Shown: positions 49,740 through 58,964, counted from the stretch's first letter. The stretch is 64,000 nucleotides of DNA from SUG1106 sp051883095 (GCA_051883095.1 JBJETB010000011.1:20037-84036), one strand, 5' to 3'. Translations and numbers: made by a program. Notes: generated from the letters alone by a model not told the origin.

Positions 49740-50234
49740 ATGATCAGAGAAATGAGAAGAATCAAGCAGCTTCTGCCTGAGGAGAAGACCATAGAGATAA
49801 TGGAAAGAAACACGGCAGGAGTGCTGGCTGTAACAGGAGACGACGATTATCCTTATGCTGTGCCAATCAGCTATGTTTACGCAGACGGAAAGATATATAT
49901 GCACAGTGCAAAGGAAGGCAACAAGGTGGATGCGGTAAGAAACCACGAAAAAGCATCCTTTTGCGTAATCGATAAGGACCAGATTGTTCCTGAGGAATAC
50001 ACTACATACTTCAGAAGCGCTATTGCATTCGGCAGAGTCCGCCTGGTAGAAGAAACAGAAGAGAAGAGGAAGGCTGCAGAGCTCCTCGGCAAGAAGTACT
50101 ATCCGGGAGATACAGCTGAAAACCTTACACGCGTAATAGATGAGTCGAATCCGAGATTTGTTATAATCGCTCTTGATATAGAGCACATGACAGGAAAGGA
50201 AGCCATAGAGCTTGTCCGCGCTGCAGAAAAATAA
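49740..50234 (+). CDS. Pyridoxamine 5'-phosphate oxidase-like flavin protein (NimA type)
   Basis: The 164-residue split-barrel flavin-binding protein starts MIREMRRIKQLLPEEKTIEI. It shows GVLAVTGDDDYPYAVPISYVY, YMHSAKEGNKVDAVRNHEKASFCVI and FRSAIAFGRVRLVEE, the pattern of the NimA/nitroimidazole-resistance subgroup, which binds FMN or heme-like cofactors and reduces small molecules. GGGAGGATTGACATC fixes the ATG at 49740. The physiological substrate is unknown. Confidence 0.85.
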   Translation: MIREMRRIKQLLPEEKTIEIMERNTAGVLAVTGDDDYPYAVPISYVYADGKIYMHSAKEGNKVDAVRNHEKASFCVIDKDQIVPEEYTTYFRSAIAFGRVRLVEETEEKRKAAELLGKKYYPGDTAENLTRVIDESNPRFVIIALDIEHMTGKEAIELVRAAEK

Positions 50235-50316
50235 GGTCGCGCAGACAGACCAATAATTGTACTTTAAAAAGTACATAAAAACTGTGCGAAAAACCAAAAA
50301 AATATTAAAAAAGTTG

Positions 50317-50345
50317 TTGCAAACTATGAAATGATATGTTACAAT
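50317..50345 (+). promoter_or_regulatory. Sigma-A promoter of the branched-chain amino acid operon
   Basis: TTGCAA (50317-50322), 17-bp spacer, TACAAT (50340-50345), with TG at 50337-50338 giving an extended -10. The expected start near 50352 leaves ~38 nt before the leader peptide ATG. Confidence 0.8.
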
Positions 50346-50389
50346 ACCATCATCGCACAGATTATTGAGTTTTGAAGAGGCAGAAAATT

Positions 50390-50500
50390 ATGATGAACTT
50401 TAGTTTAGCAATTATCGGTATCGTGATTATGAGCATTATTCTAGTCCTCCTAGTGGGAGAAAAAAAGGATAGTGCCAAAAGTGATGCCCTGATTTGCTAA
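50390..50500 (+). CDS. ilv operon leader peptide
   Basis: A 36-codon frame (ATG ATG at 50390) preceded by GAAGAGGC and ending in TAA at 50498-50500. Codons 6-22 are 13 of 17 Ile, Leu or Val (L-AIIGIVIMSIILVLLV), the three end products of the operon that follows. The tail GEKKDSAKSDALIC is polar. An intrinsic terminator (50547-50583) lies 47 nt further and ilvB begins after it. Stalling on Ile/Leu/Val codons when charged tRNAs are scarce should favour antitermination. The hydrophobic run could also be read as a tiny membrane peptide, but the context makes attenuation far more likely. Confidence 0.88.
   Translation: MMNFSLAIIGIVIMSIILVLLVGEKKDSAKSDALIC
50474..50481 (+). promoter_or_regulatory. 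Candidate antiterminator strand in the leader peptide gene
   Basis: GCCAAAAG at 50474-50481 (leader codons 29-31) is an exact reverse complement of CTTTTGGC at 50563-50570, which covers the loop and first base of the terminator's 3' arm. Pairing would disturb terminator folding when a ribosome is stalled upstream and leave it free when the ribosome reaches the leader stop. This is inferred from sequence only. Confidence 0.45.
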
Positions 50501-50546
50501 CTATAGCGTTTTGCCTGCTGAAAAGCGAAGACATAATGTAAATGCA

Positions 50547-50583
50547 AACCTTACGGATAATACTTTTGGCCGTAAGGTTTTTT
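50547..50583 (+). terminator. Attenuator terminator of the ilv-leu operon
   Basis: AACCTTACGG (50547-50556) pairs with CCGTAAGGTT (50570-50579) and is followed by a six-T run to 50583. It lies between the leader peptide and ilvB, 40 bp before the ilvB start. Confidence 0.9.
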
Positions 50584-50622
50584 CATGAGTCACCAGAACA
50601 CCAGAAGGAGGAAGAGGAGAAA

Positions 50623-52329
50623 ATGATGATGACAGGTGCAAAAATATTGATAGAATGCCTGCTTGAGCAGGGTGTAGACACTGTTTTCGGCTACCCCGGC
50701 GGCACTATCCTCAATGTTTATGACGAGTTATATAAATATGAAGGAAAAATCAAGCACATTCTGACTGCCCACGAACAGGGAGCATCACACGCAGCAGACG
50801 GATATGCAAGGAGTACAGGCAAGGTGGGAGTATGTTTTGTTACCTCGGGACCGGGAGCTACAAACATTACGACAGGAATTGCCACCGCATACATGGATTC
50901 GTCTCCGGTAGTATTCATTTCCTGCAACGTAGGTGAAGACCTCATCGGAAAGGATTCTTTCCAGGAGGTGGATATTACGGGAATAACAATGCCGATTACA
51001 AAGTGCAATTATCTGGTCAGAGACGTAAACAAGCTGGCGGACATAGTGCGTGAAGCCTTTGCTATAGCCAGAAGCGGAAGACCGGGGCCGGTATTTATAG
51101 ATATACTTCAGAATGTATCGGCACAGGAAGCGGATTATACTCCGGTTCCGCAGTCACAGCACTTTACCACAGGAAGGCTTGGAGCCCTCATGGAGAGGTC
51201 CTCACACAATTTCGAGGCACCTACACCGGATGAGGACGATATAGACAAACTGGTTGAAATGATCAGAAATTCCGAAAAGCCGCTGCTCATATGCGGAGGC
51301 GGTGTTGTAAGAGGCAGAGCTCATAAGGAATTCCTCGAGTTTGCCGAAAAGATAGATTCGCCTGTAGCAATCACAGTTATGGGCGGAGGAGGCTTCCAGG
51401 GCAGAAATCCTCTGACCACAGGAATGGTAGGAATGCATGGTTCTCAGGCATCCAACATGGCATGTGACGGCTGCGATCTTCTCATTGCTGTAGGATGCAG
51501 ATTTTCCAACCGTGTAGCCCTTGATCCGGAAAGCTTCGCCAGTCAGGCTAAGATAGTGCAGATAGATATAGACAGGGCCGAGATAAATAAAAATGTCAAA
51601 ACCGCTCACCACATCATAGGTGATGCCAAGAAGGTTCTGGAGAGACTTAACAGCAAAATCGAACAGCAGCATCACGATGAATGGAAAAAGTACGTATTTT
51701 CTTTCAAGACTGAGACGGAATACGAGGAAGGTGGAGAGGCACTTACACCTAAGCAGATTACAAAGACAATCGCAAACCTGCTGCCCCAGGACACCATCGT
51801 GGCTACAGATGTAGGACAGCATCAGATGTGGGCAATACAGCATTTCCACTATGATTATCCGGGACAGCTGCTGACATCAGGAGGCTTCGGTGCCATGGGC
51901 TTCGGTCTGGGTGCTGCTATCGGCGCAAAGGTGGGTAATCCGGACAAGACGGTTATCCACGTTACAGGTGACGGAAGCTTCAGAATGAACTGCAATGAGC
52001 TCTGTACAGAACAATATTACGATTTACCGATAATCACCTTCATATTCAACAATGGTGTGCTGGGAATGGTAAGACAGTGGCAGACACTGATAAAGGACAA
52101 GAGGTATTCTCAGACTGATCTGGACAGAGGACCGGACTTCGTGAAACTTGCAGAGGCCTATGGACTGAAAGGCCGCAGAGTCGCCACCGTTGCCGAGCTG
52201 GAGGATGCCATCAGGGAAGCAGTCAGCTGGGGTCACGGCTATGTAATCGACTGTGCTATAGATATGGATGAGATGGTTAAGCCTATGGTAGCAGGCGGAA
52301 GCCACATTACCAAATTTATCGTATGCTAG
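50623..52329 (+). CDS. ilvB: Acetolactate synthase large (catalytic) subunit
   Basis: It is a TPP-, FAD- and Mg-dependent enzyme that makes acetolactate from two pyruvates (Val/Leu) or acetohydroxybutyrate from pyruvate and 2-oxobutyrate (Ile). The 568 residues start MMMTGAKILIECLLEQG. The catalytic Glu is in LTAHEQGASHAADGYAR. The central FAD-binding domain contains MGGGGFQGRNPLTTGMVGMHG. The TPP motif is GDGSFRMNCNELCT ... FIFNNGVLGMVRQWQ. AGGAGGAAGAGGAG upstream and the position after the attenuator fix the start at 50623. It is followed 13 bp on by ilvN. Confidence 0.97.
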   Translation: MMMTGAKILIECLLEQGVDTVFGYPGGTILNVYDELYKYEGKIKHILTAHEQGASHAADGYARSTGKVGVCFVTSGPGATNITTGIATAYMDSSPVVFISCNVGEDLIGKDSFQEVDITGITMPITKCNYLVRDVNKLADIVREAFAIARSGRPGPVFIDILQNVSAQEADYTPVPQSQHFTTGRLGALMERSSHNFEAPTPDEDDIDKLVEMIRNSEKPLLICGGGVVRGRAHKEFLEFAEKIDSPVAITVMGGGGFQGRNPLTTGMVGMHGSQASNMACDGCDLLIAVGCRFSNRVALDPESFASQAKIVQIDIDRAEINKNVKTAHHIIGDAKKVLERLNSKIEQQHHDEWKKYVFSFKTETEYEEGGEALTPKQITKTIANLLPQDTIVATDVGQHQMWAIQHFHYDYPGQLLTSGGFGAMGFGLGAAIGAKVGNPDKTVIHVTGDGSFRMNCNELCTEQYYDLPIITFIFNNGVLGMVRQWQTLIKDKRYSQTDLDRGPDFVKLAEAYGLKGRRVATVAELEDAIREAVSWGHGYVIDCAIDMDEMVKPMVAGGSHITKFIVC

Positions 52330-52342
52330 AGAGGAGGGCCCC

Positions 52343-52894
52343 ATGAACGAAATAAAGAAACATACAATAGCAGTTCTGGTGGACAACGAAGCGGGAGTTT
52401 TATCCCAGGTTTCCAGGCTGTTTTCCCGTAAAGGATATAACATAGAGTCCCTGGCAGTAGGCACCACTGATAACCCTAAGGTGTCTCGAATAACCATCGA
52501 GGTGCTGGCCGATGACGACCATGCATACCTGCTTTCCAACCAGCTGAGAAAGCTCATACCGGTACACTCGCTGAAGCTGCTGCCGCCGGAAAAATCCATC
52601 AGAAGAGAACTGCTGCTCCTAAAGGTTAAAGCGGAGACTGCAGAGAAAAGAAATGAAATTATACAGATCGCAAATATTTTCAGAGCCAACATCGTGGACG
52701 TATCCATAGGAGCGCTGACACTGGCAATGATAGGCGATGAATCTAAAACAGATGCACTTGAAAAAATCCTGAAAGAGTTTGAGGTGCTGGAGCTGGCCAG
52801 AACCGGTATCGTAGCTCTTGAACGCGGACAGGAAACAATAAATGAAGAAACAAAAGAAAAAGGAGAATTTAATTATGGCAAAAATGTACTATGA
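52343..52894 (+). CDS. ilvN: Acetolactate synthase small (regulatory) subunit
   Basis: The 183-residue regulatory subunit activates IlvB and gives valine feedback inhibition. It has an N-terminal ACT domain (about 6-80: TIAVLVDNEAGVLSQVSRLFSRKGYNIESLAVG), then the C-terminal IlvH/N domain (RRELLLLKVKAETAEKRNEI ... DVSIGALTLAMIGD). GAGAGGAGGGCCCC precedes the ATG. Its last 20 bp overlap the start of ilvC, suggesting translational coupling. Confidence 0.95.
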   Translation: MNEIKKHTIAVLVDNEAGVLSQVSRLFSRKGYNIESLAVGTTDNPKVSRITIEVLADDDHAYLLSNQLRKLIPVHSLKLLPPEKSIRRELLLLKVKAETAEKRNEIIQIANIFRANIVDVSIGALTLAMIGDESKTDALEKILKEFEVLELARTGIVALERGQETINEETKEKGEFNYGKNVL

Positions 52895-53894
52895 GAAAGA
52901 TTGTGATATCAACAAGTTAAACGGCAAGAAGATTGCTATCATCGGTTATGGCTCACAGGGCCACGCCCATGCACTTAACTTAAGAGACTCCGGCTGCGAT
53001 GTAATCGTAGGACTCCGCAAGGGCGGCAAGTCATGGCCGGTAGCAGAAAATGACGGCTTCCAGGTTATGACCGTTCCTGAAGCAACTAAGGCAGCAGACA
53101 TTATCATGATTCTGATCAACGACGAGCGTCAGGCAGATATGTACAAACAGGATATTGAACCTAACCTTTCTGCAGGCAAGGCAATCGCTTTCGCTCACGG
53201 CTTCAACATCCGCTATAAGCAGATAGTACCTCCTGCCGACGTTGACGTTTTCATGGCAGCCCCTAAGGGACCGGGACACACTGTAAGAAGCCAGTATGTA
53301 GCAGGAAAAGGTGTTCCTTGCCTCATCGCAGTTGAACAGGACGCAACAGGAAAAGCCTACGATATCGCTCTGGCTTATATCGCCGGAATCGGTGGAGCAA
53401 GAGCAGGCATCATGGAAACTACAATGCATGATGAGACAGAAACAGACCTCTTCGGTGAGCAGACAGTTCTCTGCGGCGGTGTAGTTGACCTGATGCAGTG
53501 CGGATTTGAAGTTCTGGTTGAAGCAGGATATGCTCCTGAAAACGCATACTTCGAATGTATCCACGAGATGAAGCTTATCATTGACCTTATCAACAAGGGC
53601 GGCGTTGCAGCCATGAACTATTCAATTTCCGACACAGCTGAATTCGGTGAATATGTATCAGGTCCTAGAGTGCTTCCTCACGAAGAAGTGAAGGCCAACA
53701 TGAGAGCTGTATTAAGCGACATTCAGGATGGAACTTTCGCAGGAAAGTGGATTGCAGAAAACAAGAACGGACGTACATTCTTCAATTCCAAGAGAGAACA
53801 GCTGGCAAAGCACCCTATGGAAGTTATAGGCAAGCAGCTGCGTGAGCAGATGCTCTGGAAGAACGACTCCAACCTTGACAACGCTTCAAACTAA
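52875..53894 (+). CDS. ilvC: Ketol-acid reductoisomerase (class I)
   Basis: This NAD(P)H- and Mg-dependent enzyme converts acetolactate or acetohydroxybutyrate to the dihydroxy acids. The 339-residue length is the short class I form. It shows IAIIGYGSQGHAHALNLRDSG, VFMAAPKGPGHTVRSQY, HDETETDLFGEQTVLCGG with metal ligands, and ECIHEMKLIIDLI. AAAAAGGAGAATTTAATT supports the ATG at 52875, inside the end of ilvN, over an upstream in-frame start at 52842. Confidence 0.97.
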   Translation: MAKMYYEKDCDINKLNGKKIAIIGYGSQGHAHALNLRDSGCDVIVGLRKGGKSWPVAENDGFQVMTVPEATKAADIIMILINDERQADMYKQDIEPNLSAGKAIAFAHGFNIRYKQIVPPADVDVFMAAPKGPGHTVRSQYVAGKGVPCLIAVEQDATGKAYDIALAYIAGIGGARAGIMETTMHDETETDLFGEQTVLCGGVVDLMQCGFEVLVEAGYAPENAYFECIHEMKLIIDLINKGGVAAMNYSISDTAEFGEYVSGPRVLPHEEVKANMRAVLSDIQDGTFAGKWIAENKNGRTFFNSKREQLAKHPMEVIGKQLREQMLWKNDSNLDNASN

Positions 53895-53920
53895 TCGCGA
53901 CCAGCTTTCGGAGGATAAAA

Positions 53921-55585
53921 ATGCGTTCAGATTGTATAAAGAAGGGTGTGGAAAGAGCACCTAACAGAAGCCTTTTATTCGCTTTGGGCCTTACTGAGGA
54001 GGAAATGAAGAGACCTCTCGTAGGCATCGTAAGCTCATATAACGAAATAGTTCCGGGTCACATGAATCTGGATAAGATAACAGAGGCTGTAAAGGCAGGC
54101 GTAAGAGCAGCAGGGGGGACACCGATAATGTTCCCTGCCATTGCTGTCTGCGACGGAATCGCCATGGGCCATATAGGCATGAAGTACTCACTGGTTACAA
54201 GAGACCTGGTGGCAGATTCCACAGAAGCAATGGTTACGGCACATCAGTTTGACGGCCTTGTAATGATACCAAACTGCGACAAGAATGTGCCGGGGCTCCT
54301 TATGGCAGCAGCCAGACTCAACATTCCGACTATATTCTGCTCGGGAGGACCTATGCTGGCCGGACATCTCAAGGATGGAAGACGTACCTGTCTGAGTCAC
54401 ATGTTTGAAGCGGTAGGTGCATATCATGCGGGAACTCTCGATGAAGAGGGAGTACTTGACTACGAGGAAAACGCATGTCCATCCTGCGGCTCATGCTCCG
54501 GGATGTACACAGCAAACTCCATGAACTGCCTGACAGAGGCTATAGGCATGGCCCTTTCCGGAAACGGTACAATTCCTGCACCTTATTCGGCTCGTATACG
54601 CTTTGCCAAGGAAACCGGCATGAAGATCATGGAGCTTATCGAAAAAGATATCAAGCCTAGAGACATCATGACTCCTCAGGCTTTCCACAATGCAGAAACA
54701 GTTGATATGGCTCTGGGCTGCTCCACAAACACAATGCTTCACCTTCCGGCTATTGCCCATGAAGCAGGTATTGAAATCAGCTTTGATATGTCCAATGAAA
54801 TCAGCGCTAAAACCCCTAATCTGTGCCATCTGGCACCGGCAGGAGACACTTTCATGGAGGACCTTGACAGAGCCGGCGGCGTATATGCAGTAATGAAGGA
54901 ACTGACAAAAAAGAACCTTCTTGACACAAGCGTTATGACTGTAACCGGAAAGACCATGGAAGAAAACCTTCAGGGCGTTTCAAACAAGGATACTGAAATA
55001 ATAAGACCAGTGGAAAACCCTTATTCACAGAGCGGCGGCATAGCAGTGCTCAAGGGTAATCTGGCTCCTGACGGCTGCGTAGTAAAGCAGTCTGCAGTAG
55101 CGCCGGAGATGATGAAGCACGAAGGACCTGCAAGAGTTTTCAACTCTGAGGAAGAAGCCATAGAGACCATATACGCAGGCGGAATCAAGTCAGGAGATGT
55201 GGTAGTCATCAGATACGAAGGCCCTAAGGGAGGCCCGGGAATGAGAGAAATGCTCAACCCTACATCAGCTATCTGCGGTATGGGACTGGGCGAAAGCGTA
55301 GCCCTCATTACAGATGGAAGATTTTCCGGAGCCACAAGAGGTGCGGCTATAGGACATGTCAGCCCTGAAGCGGCAGCAGGAGGAAATATTGCTCTCGTAG
55401 AGGAAGGCGACATTATAGCTATAGACATAAAAAACTGCAGTATCCAGCTTAAGGTGAGCGATGCAGAGCTTGAAGAAAGAAGAAAAGCCTGGGTATGTCC
55501 TGAACCGAAGGTTAAGACAGGTTATCTGGCAAGATACGCCAAGCTGGTAAGTTCCGCCGACAAGGGAGCCATACTGACAGTATAA
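53921..55585 (+). CDS. ilvD: Dihydroxy-acid dehydratase
   Basis: This Fe-S enzyme dehydrates 2,3-dihydroxyisovalerate/-methylvalerate to the 2-keto acids. The 554 residues carry family motifs: CDKNVPGLLMAAARLNIP, CPSCGSCSGMYTANSMNCL with cluster cysteines, and GLGESVALITDGRFSGATRGAAIGHVSPEAA. GGAGGATAAAA precedes the ATG. A small stem-loop (55590-55612) separates it from leuA. Confidence 0.97.
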   Translation: MRSDCIKKGVERAPNRSLLFALGLTEEEMKRPLVGIVSSYNEIVPGHMNLDKITEAVKAGVRAAGGTPIMFPAIAVCDGIAMGHIGMKYSLVTRDLVADSTEAMVTAHQFDGLVMIPNCDKNVPGLLMAAARLNIPTIFCSGGPMLAGHLKDGRRTCLSHMFEAVGAYHAGTLDEEGVLDYEENACPSCGSCSGMYTANSMNCLTEAIGMALSGNGTIPAPYSARIRFAKETGMKIMELIEKDIKPRDIMTPQAFHNAETVDMALGCSTNTMLHLPAIAHEAGIEISFDMSNEISAKTPNLCHLAPAGDTFMEDLDRAGGVYAVMKELTKKNLLDTSVMTVTGKTMEENLQGVSNKDTEIIRPVENPYSQSGGIAVLKGNLAPDGCVVKQSAVAPEMMKHEGPARVFNSEEEAIETIYAGGIKSGDVVVIRYEGPKGGPGMREMLNPTSAICGMGLGESVALITDGRFSGATRGAAIGHVSPEAAAGGNIALVEEGDIIAIDIKNCSIQLKVSDAELEERRKAWVCPEPKVKTGYLARYAKLVSSADKGAILTV

Positions 55586-55589
55586 AAGT

Positions 55590-55612
55590 TGCATCGGCCG
55601 GTCGCCGGTGCA
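55590..55612 (+). other. Intercistronic stem-loop between ilvD and leuA
   Basis: TGCATCGGC (55590-55598) pairs with GCCGGTGCA (55604-55612) with one G.U pair around CGGTC. There is no T-run, so it probably does not terminate; it marks the boundary between the ilv and leu parts of the operon. Confidence 0.5.
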
Positions 55613-55631
55613 GGGGAAAGAGGAAAGATAA

Positions 55632-57194
55632 ATGCATCAAGTTAAAATTTTTGATACAACTTTAAGAGATGGCGAGCAGTCACCGGGCTGCAGCATGAAT
55701 CTGAGGGAAAAGATTGAGGTTGCCAAATGTCTGGAAAAGATGAAGGTTGACGTCATCGAGGCAGGTTTTGCTATTTCGTCACCGGGAGATTTTGAATCGG
55801 TTAATACCATCGCAAAGACCATTAAGGACTGTACGGTGGCTTCCCTTGCAAGAGCAGCGGAAAAGGACATCGACACAGCCTGGGAGGCGGTAAAAGATGC
55901 GGCAGATCCGAGAATTCATCTTTTCATCGCAACGTCACCTCTTCATATGGAGTACAAGCTTAAGATGACTCCGGAGCAGGTCCTGGAAAGAACCGCTGCA
56001 ATGGTGAAGTATGCGAGAAGCTACTGCTCCAATATTGAGTTTTCTGCGGAGGATGCTACCAGAAGCGATATCGACTTCCTGACCAAGGTGGTTGATGTGG
56101 CCATTAAGAACGGTGCTTCCGTAATAAATCTGCCGGATACGGTTGGCTATACAACTCCTTCGGAGATGCGTGCCATCATAGAACATATGATAAAGAACGT
56201 GGAAAATGCAGACAAGGTGGAATTCTCCGTTCACTGCCATAACGATCTGGGTATGGCTGTGGCCAATTCTCTTGCAGGTGTTCTGGGCGGTGCAAGGCAG
56301 ATAGAATGTACCATTAACGGACTGGGCGAAAGAGCCGGAAACACTTCACTTGAGGAAGTGGTTATGGCTATGAGAACACGTCCGGACATCTTTGAGGTAA
56401 GCACTGAAATTGATACCACCAAGATTTACAGAGCCAGCAAGACAGTCTACAATATAATAGGACAGAATCCGCCTATCAATAAGCCAATCGTGGGCAAAAA
56501 CGCTTTTGCACATGAATCGGGAATTCATCAGCACGGAGTATTGGCGAACAAGAAGACATACGAGATTCTCACTCCTGAAGCTGTGGGAATCACCGCAAAC
56601 AATATAGTTTTAGGAAAACACTCAGGCAAACATGCTTTCCAGGCTCATGTAAACGAAATGGGTTATACCCTTACCGATGAAGAACTTCTTAAATGCTTCG
56701 ATGAATTCAAGGCACTCTGCGATAAGAAGAAAAACATCAACGATGCAGATATTGAGGCTATCGTTATTCACAACACCTCAGCCGATGAGGAAGTTCGTCC
56801 TGATGAATATGCTCTTGACTGGTTCGCAGTTCATACAAGCAACTTCACGACGGCAACCAGCACCGTATCTCTCATCAAGAACGGAAAGAAGTACGAGGAC
56901 GTATGCCTGGGCGACGGACCTATAGACGCTGCTTTCAATGCCATCGACAAGATAGTAAAGCCTGTAAAGCATACCTTCGACCTTTACACAATCAACTCTA
57001 TCTCAGAGGGTAAGGATACACTGGGCGATGTTACCGTAAAGCTGCTGGCTGACAACCGTTCCTATGTGGGCAGAGGCCTTTCCACTGATATTTTTGAAGC
57101 AAGTATTCTGGCCTACATCAAGGCAATGAATAAGATGATGCGTGCTTACAGCAGTGACCAGGCTGGAGAAAAGGAGGCCGCCAATGACAACTAG
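55632..57194 (+). CDS. leuA: 2-isopropylmalate synthase
   Basis: It condenses 2-oxoisovalerate with acetyl-CoA, the first step specific to leucine. The 520 residues comprise an N-terminal HMGL-like TIM barrel (FDTTLRDGEQSPGCSMN, VEFSVHCHNDLGMAVANSLAG with metal His residues, NGLGERAGNTSLEEVVMAM) and a C-terminal LeuA allosteric domain (from about 390, ALDWFAVHTSN...). That domain is where leucine feedback acts in the family. AAAGAGGAAAGATAA precedes the ATG. The last 11 bp overlap leuC. Confidence 0.96.
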   Translation: MHQVKIFDTTLRDGEQSPGCSMNLREKIEVAKCLEKMKVDVIEAGFAISSPGDFESVNTIAKTIKDCTVASLARAAEKDIDTAWEAVKDAADPRIHLFIATSPLHMEYKLKMTPEQVLERTAAMVKYARSYCSNIEFSAEDATRSDIDFLTKVVDVAIKNGASVINLPDTVGYTTPSEMRAIIEHMIKNVENADKVEFSVHCHNDLGMAVANSLAGVLGGARQIECTINGLGERAGNTSLEEVVMAMRTRPDIFEVSTEIDTTKIYRASKTVYNIIGQNPPINKPIVGKNAFAHESGIHQHGVLANKKTYEILTPEAVGITANNIVLGKHSGKHAFQAHVNEMGYTLTDEELLKCFDEFKALCDKKKNINDADIEAIVIHNTSADEEVRPDEYALDWFAVHTSNFTTATSTVSLIKNGKKYEDVCLGDGPIDAAFNAIDKIVKPVKHTFDLYTINSISEGKDTLGDVTVKLLADNRSYVGRGLSTDIFEASILAYIKAMNKMMRAYSSDQAGEKEAANDN

Positions 57195-58449
57195 AATGAC
57201 AATGACCCAGAAAATTCTTGCTGCTCATGCAGGGCTGCCATCAGTTAAGGCAGGTGACCTCATAGAAGCAAAGCTGGATATGGTTCTGGGAAACGACATT
57301 ACATCCCCTGTGGCCATTGACGTCTTCGACAAGGCAGGGTTTACCCGGGTTTTTGATAAGGAAAAAATCGCTCTGGTTCTGGACCACTACACACCTTGCA
57401 AGGATATCAAATCAGCGCAGCTCTGCAAGACTGTAAGAGAGTTTGCCAAACGGTTTGACATAAAGCACTACTACGATGTGGGTACTGTAGGCATTGAGCA
57501 TGCGCTGCTTCCCGAAAAAGGTATCGTAGGCCCGGGAGACTGCATTATCGGAGCAGATTCCCATACATGTACATATGGTGCGCTGGGGGCGTTTTCCACA
57601 GGCGTAGGTTCTACGGATATGGCAGCAGGAATGGCCATGGGCGAGAACTGGTTCAAGGTTCCTTCGGCGATAAAGGTTACTCTTAAGGGCAGACTGCAGC
57701 CATATGTAAGCGGCAAGGATGTCATCCTTCATCTTATCGGCATGATAGGTGTAGACGGAGCTCTGTATAAATCCCTTGAATTTACAGGGGAAGGCGTTTC
57801 TGAGCTTTCCATGGACGATAGATTTACCATAGCAAATATGGCTATCGAGGCAGGTGCCAAGAACGGTATCTTCCCGGTGGATGAAAAGACTAAGGAATAC
57901 ATAAAAGGCAGATTCACAAGGGAACCGAAGATTTACGAGGCTGACCCTGATGCTGAATACGACAGCGAGGTTGTAATAGACCTTTCGGAGCTGAAACCTA
58001 CGGTATCAATGCCTCACCTTCCGTCAAACACCAGAACGGTGGATGAGGTTAAGGGACTTCCTATCAACCAGGTTATCATAGGATCCTGCACCAACGGCAG
58101 AATTTCCGATATGAGAGCGGCGGCAGAAGTGCTTAAGGGCAGAAAGGTTGCCGATGATGTAAAGTGCATAGTGATTCCGGCTACGCAGGAAGTTTATCTT
58201 CAGTGCGTAAAGGAAGGCCTTGCAGAGATTTTCATCGAAGCAGGCTGTGCGGTTTCCACACCTACATGCGGACCTTGCCTTGGAGGACATATGGGTATCA
58301 TGGCTGAAGGTGAAAGAGCTGTGGCAACCACCAACAGAAACTTTGTAGGCAGAATGGGCCACGTAAAGAGCGAGGTTATCCTTGCCAGTCCGGCAGTTGC
58401 AGCGGCATCTGCTGTGGCAGGTACAGTGGCTTCACCTCAGGATTTATAA
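57184..58449 (+). CDS. leuC: 3-isopropylmalate dehydratase large subunit
   Basis: This aconitase-family [4Fe-4S] subunit, with LeuD, isomerises 2- to 3-isopropylmalate. The 421-residue length is the short homoaconitase-like type common in Clostridia and archaea. It shows DSHTCTYGALGAFSTGVGSTD, VIIGSCTNGRISDM and the cluster motif TPTCGPCLGGHMG. AAGGAGGCCGCC fixes the ATG at 57184 inside the end of leuA. Confidence 0.96.
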   Translation: MTTRMTMTQKILAAHAGLPSVKAGDLIEAKLDMVLGNDITSPVAIDVFDKAGFTRVFDKEKIALVLDHYTPCKDIKSAQLCKTVREFAKRFDIKHYYDVGTVGIEHALLPEKGIVGPGDCIIGADSHTCTYGALGAFSTGVGSTDMAAGMAMGENWFKVPSAIKVTLKGRLQPYVSGKDVILHLIGMIGVDGALYKSLEFTGEGVSELSMDDRFTIANMAIEAGAKNGIFPVDEKTKEYIKGRFTREPKIYEADPDAEYDSEVVIDLSELKPTVSMPHLPSNTRTVDEVKGLPINQVIIGSCTNGRISDMRAAAEVLKGRKVADDVKCIVIPATQEVYLQCVKEGLAEIFIEAGCAVSTPTCGPCLGGHMGIMAEGERAVATTNRNFVGRMGHVKSEVILASPAVAAASAVAGTVASPQDL

Positions 58450-58461
58450 GGAGGAGACATA

Positions 58462-58962
58462 ATGGTTACTGGAAAAGTTATTAAATACGGTGATAACATC
58501 GACACAGATGTTATTATTCCGGCTAGATACCTCAACGCTCCTTCTCCCGAGGAACTGGCGAAGCACTGCATGGAGGATATCGATATAGATTTTGTAAACA
58601 AGGTAAAGCCGGGTGATATTATGGTGGGAGGTGCCAACTTCGGATGCGGCTCATCAAGAGAGCACGCTCCCGTGGCTATCCAGGCCAGCGGCATTTCCTG
58701 CGTAATAGCAGCAAGCTTTGCCAGAATCTTTTACCGCAATGCTATCAACATCGGATTTCCTATTCTGGAATGTCCTGAGGCTGCGGCAAAGATTCAGGAC
58801 GGAGATAAGGTTTCCGTGGACTTTAAAACCGGTGTAATTACAGATGAGACCACCGGTGAAAGCTTCCAGGCGGCAGCCTTCCCTGAATTCATCACACGAA
58901 TAATCGACGAGGGCGGCCTGCTTAAATATCTTAAGGAAAGACAGGCTGCAAAGGAGGACTAG
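58462..58962 (+). CDS. leuD: 3-isopropylmalate dehydratase small subunit
   Basis: The 166-residue swivel-domain partner of LeuC starts MVTGKVIKYGDNIDTDVIIPAR. YLNAPSPEELAKHC and GGANFGCGSSREHAPVAIQ are the substrate-binding signatures. AAGGAGGAGACATA precedes the ATG. leuB begins two bases after its stop. Confidence 0.96.
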   Translation: MVTGKVIKYGDNIDTDVIIPARYLNAPSPEELAKHCMEDIDIDFVNKVKPGDIMVGGANFGCGSSREHAPVAIQASGISCVIAASFARIFYRNAINIGFPILECPEAAAKIQDGDKVSVDFKTGVITDETTGESFQAAAFPEFITRIIDEGGLLKYLKERQAAKED

Positions 58963-58964
58963 AG

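Noticed and set aside
50235..50622. T-box riboswitch ahead of ilvB
   Set aside because: I could not find the conserved T-box antiterminator bulge sequence or a stem I specifier layout. The leader peptide explains the region better.
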